64,000 bases of DNA. It comes from Streptomyces sp. NBC_01298 (GTDB taxonomy: Bacteria > Actinomycetota > Actinomycetes > Streptomycetales > Streptomycetaceae). Below are positions 58,473-64,000 of the stretch, one piece after another; position 1 is the stretch's first letter, and each line of letters starts with the position of its first letter. The translations under genes were made by a program, and so were the position numbers. The notes under the pieces are model-generated. The model saw only the letters and a list, made by a program, of their open reading frames with translations, searched no databases and was not told where the DNA came from. The stretch covers positions 5,394,001 through 5,458,000 of the forward strand of contig NZ_CP108414.1 of assembly GCF_035978755.1 (NCBI RefSeq), given 5' to 3'.

Positions 58473-59483
58473 GTGAGCAGCAGCGGCCTCATCTACGCAG
58501 TCATTGTCGGGGCCTGGGCCGCCTACTTGGTGCCCATGTGGCTCCGGAGGCAGGACGAGCTGAACGAAGCCCGTCCGACGGAACGCTTCTCCACCGCCAT
58601 CCGGCTGCTTTCCGGCCGGGCGGGAATGGAGCGCCGTTACGCCAAGGGACTGCGTGAGCGCGGTGACGAGGAGGCGCAGCCCCAGCCCCCCGCGGACCCG
58701 GACGCCGCGACGGAAACGGTGAAACCCGTGGACGCCGCCGACGCCCGGGCGGTCGTCGTGCCCCCGCCGACCCGCGCCGAGCCGAGATCGACCGCCTCCG
58801 ATCGGGCCGACCGCGCGGAGCGGGCCCGCCGCGAACAGCGACTCGTCGTCCTGGCCCGCCGCCGGCGCACCACCGCGCTGCTCTTCCTGATCTTCACCTT
58901 CGGCGCGGTCGCCGCCGCCGTCGGCGGACTCCAGTACCTGTGGGCCCCGGCCGTCCCCGCCCTGCTGCTGAGCGCGTACATCGTGCACCTGCGGGTCCAG
59001 GAGCGACGCCGCTACGAGTTCACCATGGACCGGCGCCGCGCCGAGGCGGCCGCCCGCCACCTGCGCGAGAACCGCCCGCGCCGCCGGGAGTCCGAGGCGT
59101 CGGCCGGCTCCGACCCGGACCCCGCGCCACCCGTCTCCCCGCAGGAGGCCGGCCGGCGCGCCCTGGTCGAGCAGACCGACCACGCGGAGTGGGTGGACCA
59201 GCAGCGCGAGCGCGAACGCGGCCCCGCCCGAGGTGACAGCTGGGAGCCCGTACCGGTGCCGCTGCCCACGTACGTGACGGCCCCGGTCGCCCCCCGCGCC
59301 ACCGGCCCGGCGACCCCGGACCCCTGGAGCGCGACCCGCTCCAGCACGGCCGAGCCGACGGAACCCCGCCTGCGCGCCCAGCCGTCCACCCCGTCGCCGC
59401 GCCCCCGCCCGCGCGACGCGGCCCGTACGCCGCTCTTCGACCAGTACGAGGGCGACGAACGCCCGCGCGCCGCGAACGAGTGA
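58473..59483 (+). CDS. sepX: SepX/GlpR-like membrane protein (cell division)
   Basis: This protein of about 336 residues has one helix at the extreme N-terminus (SGLIYAVIVGAWAAYLVPMW), a long charged cytoplasmic stretch, then two adjacent helices near residues 131-172 (TTALLFLIFTFGAVAAAVGG, APAVPALLLSAYIVHL) and a Pro/Arg-rich tail. Size, layout and position after moeA and the rimJ-like gene match SepX of Streptomyces and, as I recall, GlpR of Corynebacterium, the membrane partner of Glp. It would act at septa. GTG 58473 has TACGGT 7 nt upstream and no binding site, suggesting a leaderless message. Identification rests on layout and synteny. Confidence 0.72.
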   Translation: MSSSGLIYAVIVGAWAAYLVPMWLRRQDELNEARPTERFSTAIRLLSGRAGMERRYAKGLRERGDEEAQPQPPADPDAATETVKPVDAADARAVVVPPPTRAEPRSTASDRADRAERARREQRLVVLARRRRTTALLFLIFTFGAVAAAVGGLQYLWAPAVPALLLSAYIVHLRVQERRRYEFTMDRRRAEAAARHLRENRPRRRESEASAGSDPDPAPPVSPQEAGRRALVEQTDHAEWVDQQRERERGPARGDSWEPVPVPLPTYVTAPVAPRATGPATPDPWSATRSSTAEPTEPRLRAQPSTPSPRPRPRDAARTPLFDQYEGDERPRAANE

Positions 59484-59518
59484 TCGATGACCTGCGCGGA
59501 CGCTCCCCGATACCGGTT

Positions 59519-59547
59519 TTGGAGCACCCGCGAGGGGATGCTAATGT
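59519..59547 (+). promoter_or_regulatory. Promoter of the tRNA-Ala gene
   Basis: TTGGAG (59519-59524), a 17-nt spacer and TAATGT (59542-59547) form a good -35/-10 pair. Transcription would start near 59554, just before the tRNA 5' end at 59562. Confidence 0.75.
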
Positions 59548-59561
59548 TTCACACGTCGCAA

Positions 59562-59635
59562 GGGCCTGTGGCGCAGTCTGGTAGCGCACCTCGTTCGCAT
59601 CGAGGGGGTCTGGGGTTCAAATCCCCACAGGTCCA
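59562..59635 (+). tRNA. tRNA-Ala (anticodon CGC)
   Basis: The 74-nt cloverleaf is complete. Acceptor stem GGGCCTG pairs with CAGGTCC with one G-U, the D stem is GCGC/GCGC, and the anticodon stem is CCTCG/CGAGG with loop TTCGCAT. The T stem is TGGGG/CCCCA with loop TTCAAAT, and the discriminator is A. The anticodon CGC reads GCG alanine codons. CCA is not encoded. Confidence 0.96.
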
Positions 59636-59675
59636 CAAACGACAGTTCACGGGTTGCTCCCGAGAACGGTGACGA

Positions 59676-59707
59676 GATCCCGTCCGATCGAAAGATCGGG
59701 CGGGATC
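59676..59707 (+). terminator. Terminator of the tRNA gene
   Basis: GATCCCGTCCGATC pairs with GATCGGGCGGGATC (14 bp, one G-U) around a GAAA tetraloop, 40 nt past the tRNA, followed by TTCGTCGTTTC. Confidence 0.85.
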
Positions 59708-59751
59708 TTCGTCGTTTCGGGGGTCGTTGGCCCGACAGCCCGGGATTCCTC

Positions 59752-60279
59752 GTGCCGTTTCACGACGTGGAACGTGAAGCGCGACGCCACCGGGCGACCG
59801 GGCGGTTCGGCGATGTCCGAGTGGACGATGCCTTCCTGCAGTTCTGGTTACGTCCGCTGGGACTGCAGGCGATCAACTTCATGGGCGGGGGCCGGACCGG
59901 GCGCCGACTGCCCTTCGTGGTCGAGCCCGAGGTGCTCCATCGGGAGCGGGGCCGGATCGTCTGGCACCCGGGTGTGGTGCGGGGGCCGAGCGGGCTGTTC
60001 TGCTCCCTGGAGGTCCGAGCGGAAGGCGGCGCGGAGACGGAACTCCTCGGTGCCGGGTGGCAGCTGGGTGACCGCCCCGAGAACGCTCCGCTGCCGATCG
60101 GGATCACGGCCGAGTCCGGCGAGTCCCTTCCCGGGACGTCCACGACCGTACTCGGCGGGGAACGGGCCCTGCGGACATACGGCTGGGTCACCCCGCAACA
60201 CAGTCCGGACCTGCGCCTCCACTACGAGGTGCCCCCGCTCGGCGTACACGTCGTCCGCGACGTCCGTGCCGCCCCGTAG
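59752..60279 (+). CDS. Hypothetical protein with a TTA codon
   Basis: This 175-residue soluble protein of no family I recognise contains DAFLQFWLRPLGLQAINFMGGGRTGRRLPFVVEPE, GRIVWHPGVVRGPSGLFCSLEV and a Pro-rich C-terminus. Starts and stops fit one open frame with G/C-rich third positions, supporting coding. Codon 33 (59848-59850) is TTA, read only by the developmentally controlled bldA tRNA in Streptomyces. GTG 59752 lacks an obvious binding site. The location beside a tRNA and an integrase remnant suggests accessory DNA. Confidence 0.55.
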   Translation: MPFHDVEREARRHRATGRFGDVRVDDAFLQFWLRPLGLQAINFMGGGRTGRRLPFVVEPEVLHRERGRIVWHPGVVRGPSGLFCSLEVRAEGGAETELLGAGWQLGDRPENAPLPIGITAESGESLPGTSTTVLGGERALRTYGWVTPQHSPDLRLHYEVPPLGVHVVRDVRAAP

Positions 60280-60482
60280 CGGCAGAATCCGGCGCCGATC
60301 AGCCGCACTGCCCTGTGAAGACCGGGCGTTCCACGCTCCGCCACCTTCTCGAAGTAGACCTTCACGTGGTCAGACGTTCTCGAACCACGCGTGGTCCCCC
60401 CGGTCTTCGTCATGGCGTCCATGAGGGCGGCGGGGCGCCGCGCCCGCGGGAGCGGGCGGTGCGGGCGCGGGCACGGGGCCGG

Positions 60483-60983
60483 CTAGGCCGGGTTCAGGGG
60501 CTTCGTCATGCAGCGGCTGGAGTCGTGGAAGCGGTAGTGGCCGAATTTGGCGTCCGTCAGGGTGTAGCCCTCGGAGAGGTAGAGGGCGATGGCCTCGGGC
60601 TGCTGGTCGCCGGTTTCCAGGGCCATGCGCAGGCGGCCGGCCGCGCGGGCGTCCGCTTCGAGGGCGGCGAGGATGCGGCGGGCCAGGCCCAGGCCGCGGG
60701 CCTCGGGTATCACGTACATGCGCTTCAGCTCGGCGTCGCCGTCCGAGTAGCCCTCGTCGTTCGCCTCGTGGCCGCGCCACCCGCCGCTGGCCACCGGCGC
60801 GCCCGAAGCGTCGTAGGCGAGGAGGTAGAGGCCGCTCGGCGGGACGAACATCGCCGGGTCGAGGAAGGTTTCGTCGCCCTCGCCCTCGTAGCGCTCCTGG
60901 TATTCGATCTGCACTTGGTCGTTGAGCTTGACCGCGTCCGGGTGGTCGTACGACACGGCGCGGAGCTGGATCTCCTGAGACAT
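60483..60983 (-). CDS. GNAT family N-acetyltransferase
   Basis: This 166-residue acetyltransferase has ELKRMYVIPEARGLGLARRILAALEADARAAG (acetyl-CoA binding loop R/Q-x-x-G-x-G/A) and a C-terminal ALYLSEGYTLTDAKFGHYRFHDSSRCMTKPL. GWRGHEANDEGYSDGDAELK precedes the core strand. The substrate is unknown. The ATG at 60983 follows GGCTGTTCCG without a strong binding site. The 203 nt between 60280 and 60482 hold no gene that I can support. Confidence 0.85.
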   Translation of the reverse strand: MSQEIQLRAVSYDHPDAVKLNDQVQIEYQERYEGEGDETFLDPAMFVPPSGLYLLAYDASGAPVASGGWRGHEANDEGYSDGDAELKRMYVIPEARGLGLARRILAALEADARAAGRLRMALETGDQQPEAIALYLSEGYTLTDAKFGHYRFHDSSRCMTKPLNPA

Positions 60984-61080
60984 CGGAACAGCCTACGGGT
61001 CACGGCTCACTGCCCGAGTGGTGCGGCCCGGGGCCGGGGCTCCGGAGCGGCACGTGGCGGGCCCCCGGAGGGCGCGTCCG

Positions 61081-61329
61081 CTATTTGCCCTTCAGGATTT
61101 GATCGACGCGACCGGTCGAGAGGCTCAGTCGCTCAGCGATCTCTCGCAGCTTGAGGGTCTTGCGCAGCTCCGTCACATCGTCCGCGCGAATCCTGCGCAG
61201 GTCCCCTTGTGCCTCCCGCAGGGAGCCGAGCAGTTCGGTCACCGCGACTGCACGCTCCGCACCGCCGGGCATGGCGCGCACGGCTTCGATGGCCGTGCGG
61301 AGGAGAACGGCGGGGGCCTGAGTGTCCAT
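61081..61329 (-). CDS. Small helix-turn-helix protein divergent from integrase remnant
   Basis: This 82-residue all-helical protein ends in a sigma-like helix-turn-helix, ELRKTLKLREIAERLSLSTGRVDQILKGK. Similar small proteins often sit beside Streptomyces serine integrases and may control them or direct excision. That role is inferred from position. It starts at ATG 61329 with GGCATGGACA context and no strong binding site. About 140 nt separate it from the integrase start. Confidence 0.65.
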   Translation of the reverse strand: MDTQAPAVLLRTAIEAVRAMPGGAERAVAVTELLGSLREAQGDLRRIRADDVTELRKTLKLREIAERLSLSTGRVDQILKGK

Positions 61330-61467
61330 GCCGGAGATTCTAGCCACCTGCGAGCGGCAGCCTTCTAGGCCTCTTGAATATTTTTCTAGTGCTCTATAAA
61401 TTTGAAACAGGAGGGCGTCGCGGGAGCTGGTTTACCTTGCGTGCCCGCGAGTAGGGGAGGGATGCGC

Positions 61468-62753
61468 GTGACGCGTGCGCCGGTCGACTTGTCCGGGCTT
61501 GAGTCCTACGTCGGCTACATCAGGGTCTCGACGTGGAAGGAAGAGATGATTTCCCCCGAGCTGCAGAGGGTGGGGATCGAGGACTGGGCCCGCCGTACGG
61601 GACGTCGAATCGTCGGGTGGATCGTCGATCTCGACCAGACCGGCCGTACTTCAACCGCAAGGTCATGGAAGCCATCGCCATGGTCGAGAAGGGTGAGGCA
61701 ACCGAGCGGATCGACGCCCGGACGGCATCCGGCCGCCTCCAGCGGGGCGTCCTGTTCGAGTTCGCGGCCTACGAGTCCGACAAGCTCGGTGAGCAATGGC
61801 GCGAGACCCACGACCACCGCCGCTACAAGCTGGGGGTCCCTGCTACAGGCCGGCCCCGCAGTGGTTACATCTGGCACCCGCGTCGGCTGGCCGACGGCAA
61901 CGGTGGGGGGACCGTTCAGAACGAGCGGTACGAACCCGACCTCGCCGGCGACGCGCCCGCGTATGCGGAGGTGTATCGGCGCTTCGTCGGCGGCACGTCG
62001 TTCTACGCCCTGTGTGGCTGGCTCAATACCCACGGGTTCCTCACGGTGCGAGGAAACCCGTGGAGCGTCCAAGTACTCATGCGGTACATGGACTCCGGTT
62101 TCCCGGCCGGTCTGCTGCGTGTGCACGACCCGAAATGCGCGTGTGGGGAGAGCGGCACCTGTCCCCATCACATCTTCGCGCCCGGCGCGCACGAGGAACT
62201 GATCTCGTCGGAACTGTGGCAGCAGTACCAGGACGAACGCGACAGCAGGCGCAAGATGCAACCGCGCTCCGTTAGATCTCTCTATCCGCTCACCAACCTT
62301 GCCAAGTGTGATCAGTGCCGTGGCACTGCCCCGGTGGAGTCGAGGGACCGCAAGGGCCCGGACGGGCAGAAGCAACTCGTACGGGGTTACTCCTACTGCT
62401 GTGGCCGACGCTCGGTGACGAGTACGCATGGGTGCCCCGGCTTCTGGGTTCGGCGGTCCGTGGTCGAGGGTGAGCTGCACGACTGGATCGTCCGCGAAGC
62501 GGAGAAAATGACCGTAGGCGAGGCGAGGCTTGATCGCGCCGACTTTGAGCCCTTGATCGTCCGGCTGGCGCAGGAGTGGGGCGTGCTCTTGGACTCCGAG
62601 AAGAACGCGCTGCTCAAGCGGCTCGTTCGTCGAGTTGCCTTCAGGCGGGGAGAAGGGGCGCCTGTGATCGCCAACGTGCATCCGCTGTGGGAGGCGGACC
62701 CTTGGGCCGATGGTGGTGAGACGAGCAGCCGCTCGGATGGTGCCGCCGAGTAG
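61468..62753 (+). pseudogene. Large serine recombinase (site-specific integrase), degraded
   Basis: The first frame encodes the resolvase start YVGYIRVSTWKEEMISPELQ ... IVDLDQTGR with the catalytic Ser. Near 61648 one base appears lost, since CGT-AC-TTC restores CGT-AAC-TTC. The reading then continues in another frame (YFNRKVMEAIAMVEKGEAT). About 30-40 residues expected next, including the arginine motif like KYSRFGR, are missing near 61702. The recombinase domain (YIWHPRR ... GYSYCCGRR, zinc ribbon cysteines CDQC) is readable to the end, but the usual long coiled-coil part also looks shortened. GTG 61468 has GGGGAGG upstream. Confidence 0.85.
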
Positions 62754-62788
62754 GCTGTTCCCGTTTTGTGCGATGTGGGGAGCATGTC

Positions 62789-63592
62789 TTGATCACTGTG
62801 ACGTCCGTAAACGTGAACGGAATCCGCGCCGCCGCCAAGAAGGGGTTCTCGCCCTGGCTGGCCGGGTCGGACGCCGACGTCGTCTGCCTGCAGGAAGTGC
62901 GGGCCGAGGAGGGGCAGATTCCGGACGAGGTGCGGGCGCCCGAGGGGTGGCACACCGTGTTCGCGCCGGCCGCCGCCAAGGGGCGGGCCGGGGTCGCGGT
63001 GTACACGCGGCGGGAGCCGGAGCGGGTGCAGATCGGCTTCGGGAGTGACGAGTTCGACACCAGCGGGCGGTACCTGGAGATCGACCTGCCGGGTGTGACC
63101 GTCGCCAGTCTTTACCTGCCCTCCGGGGAGGCGGGGACCGAGAAGCAGGACGAGAAGTACCGGTTCATGGGGGAGTTCCTCCTGTATCTGCAGGAGCTCA
63201 AGGTGCGGGCCGCCGCGGACGGGCGCGAGGTCGTCGTCTGTGGTGACTGGAACATCTGCCACCAGGAAGCCGACCTGAAGAACTGGAAGACCAACCGGAA
63301 GAACGCCGGATTCCTGCCCGAGGAGCGCGAGTGGCTCGGGCAGGTGTACGACACCGCCGGGTACGTGGACGTGGTGCGCAGCCTGCACCCGGACACCGAG
63401 GGGCCGTACTCCTGGTGGTCCTACCGCGGGCGGGCCTTCGACAACGACGCCGGCTGGCGGATCGACCTGCAGGTGGCCACGCCGGGGCTGGCGGCCAAGG
63501 CCGTCAAGGCCTTCGTGGAGCGGGCCGAGACGCACCCCGAGCGGTGGTCCGACCACGCGCCCGTGACCGTGGTCTACGAGCTCGGCGTCTGA
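62789..63592 (+). CDS. xthA: Exodeoxyribonuclease III
   Basis: This protein of about 267 residues is an AP endonuclease/3'-exonuclease for base excision repair. It has ITVTSVNVNGIRAAAKKGF with the metal-site Asn, VVCLQEVRAEEGQ with the metal-site Glu, YLPSGEA, VVCGDWNICHQEADLKN, and the ending RWSDHAPVTVVYEL with the catalytic Asp-His. TTG 62789 with GGGGAG at 7 nt gives the N-terminus expected from homologues. The stop overlaps the convergent regulator gene by 19 nt. Confidence 0.94.
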   Translation: MITVTSVNVNGIRAAAKKGFSPWLAGSDADVVCLQEVRAEEGQIPDEVRAPEGWHTVFAPAAAKGRAGVAVYTRREPERVQIGFGSDEFDTSGRYLEIDLPGVTVASLYLPSGEAGTEKQDEKYRFMGEFLLYLQELKVRAAADGREVVVCGDWNICHQEADLKNWKTNRKNAGFLPEEREWLGQVYDTAGYVDVVRSLHPDTEGPYSWWSYRGRAFDNDAGWRIDLQVATPGLAAKAVKAFVERAETHPERWSDHAPVTVVYELGV

Positions 63593-64000
63593 CCCGACGG
63601 GGGGAGCGAGGGGCCCGGTGGGCGCAGGCGGTCCATGGACATCGTGAGTTCCGCCTCGACCACGCTCTTGGCCAGGGGGCGCAGGCGCGGGACGGCTTCC
63701 TCCGAGATGTGGACGGAGATGAGCTCCGTGAACAGGGCCGCCATCGCGTCCGTGTGCGCGCGGACCCGGCGGCCCGCCTCCAGGACGGCCGAGAGCGGTA
63801 CGCCCTCGCGGACCAGCGCCGAGGAGACGTCCAGGAGCCGGCGGCTGACGTGGACGATCTCCTCGCCGTCGGTGGCGAGGTAGCCGAGGTCGAGCGAGGC
63901 CGCCAGGTTCTCCGGGGTGACCTCGCCCTCGAAGTAGTCGGCGAGGGCCTCGGGCGTGAGGCGGACCGGGGTCTCCTCCGACCAGCCGATGCCGAGCAGC
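63574..64000 (-). CDS. MerR-like transcriptional regulator, C-terminal part (cut by window edge)
   Basis: A leftward frame enters from the window edge (first full codon at 63999) and stops at 63574. It reads LLGIGWSEETPVRLTPEAL, then YFEGEVTPENLAASLDLGYL, VSRRLLDVSSALVREGVPLSAVL and LRPLAKSVVEAELTMSMDRL. I recognise this as the ligand-sensing half of an actinobacterial MerR-type regulator, from memory; the DNA-binding half is outside the window. It overlaps xthA tail to tail by 19 nt. Confidence 0.65.
   Translation of the reverse strand, partial: LLGIGWSEETPVRLTPEALADYFEGEVTPENLAASLDLGYLATDGEEIVHVSRRLLDVSSALVREGVPLSAVLEAGRRVRAHTDAMAALFTELISVHISEEAVPRLRPLAKSVVEAELTMSMDRLRPPGPSLPPSGQTPSS

Noticed and set aside
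60384..60395. ACCACGCGTGGT palindrome between the TTA gene and the GNAT gene
   Set aside because: A single 12-bp palindrome in a convergent gap with no promoter or coding context; chance cannot be excluded.
59562..62753. tRNA-Ala 3' end as attachment site of the integrase remnant
   Set aside because: The remnant is a serine recombinase, which does not usually use tRNA genes, and I saw no repeat of the tRNA 3' end further right.

Overview
The window is high-GC actinobacterial DNA and almost certainly Streptomyces. It carries chaplins and a rodlin, a sortase-anchored chaplin, a PAS/GAF/SpoIIE phosphatase, frequent GTG starts, many ATGA/GTGA gene overlaps, a SepX-like division protein, and codons ending almost always in G or C.

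Region by region: (1) 1-2704, aerial-hypha surface proteins on the minus strand: a long LAXTG chaplin, two short chaplins, a rodlin and the start of another small secreted protein. (2) 2879-19063, a secreted protein followed by a Wzx/Wzy-like extracellular polysaccharide locus. Most of it is one tightly coupled operon: glycosyltransferase, phosphoglycosyl transferase, polymerase/ligase, MurJ-like flippase, deacetylase, second glycosyltransferase, Wzz-like chain-length protein and FemAB/GNAT-like acyltransferase. A convergent secreted GH26-like hydrolase, an ATP-grasp ligase and an FAD oxidoreductase follow. (3) 19095-26410, a mixed stretch: a repeat-rich small protein, the SpoIIE-type phosphatase, small secreted proteins and a lipoprotein, a cytochrome P450 and an LtrA-like membrane protein.

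(4) 26439-43422 is the most striking part, a contiguous anaerobic/nitrate block. It encodes a sirohydrochlorin chelatase-like protein, an assimilatory nitrite reductase whose large subunit is fused to a NirD-like domain, a NarK transporter, a DcuA/B-type C4-dicarboxylate transporter, pyruvate formate-lyase and its activase. It ends with a six-gene overlapping operon: b-type membrane subunit, NasA/NarB-like molybdenum nitrate reductase, four-cluster ferredoxin, Tat-type Rieske protein, small membrane protein and a second NarK. A perfect Rex-type palindrome (TTGTGAA-N4-TTCACAA) precedes pyruvate formate-lyase, which points to NADH/NAD+ control. My reading is that the block lets an aerobic hypha dispose of electrons when oxygen is short: pyruvate is split to formate and acetyl-CoA, nitrate is imported and reduced, nitrite goes to ammonium, and dicarboxylates are exchanged.

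(5) 43460-59483 is the conserved actinobacterial housekeeping block: mscL, SAF protein, PyrF-like, MTA phosphorylase, FmdB zinc ribbon, MFS exporter, cation/proton antiporter, penicillin acylase-like hydrolase, 5-formyl-THF cyclo-ligase, galU, moeA/glp, moaC, mog, rimJ-like and a SepX/GlpR-like protein. (6) 59519-64000 is a small accessory zone: tRNA-Ala(CGC) with a clear promoter and terminator, a hypothetical gene with a rare TTA codon, a GNAT protein, a degraded serine integrase with a divergent small HTH gene, then xthA and the C-terminal part of a MerR-like regulator.

All assignments come from reading sequence motifs by eye. No database search was run.
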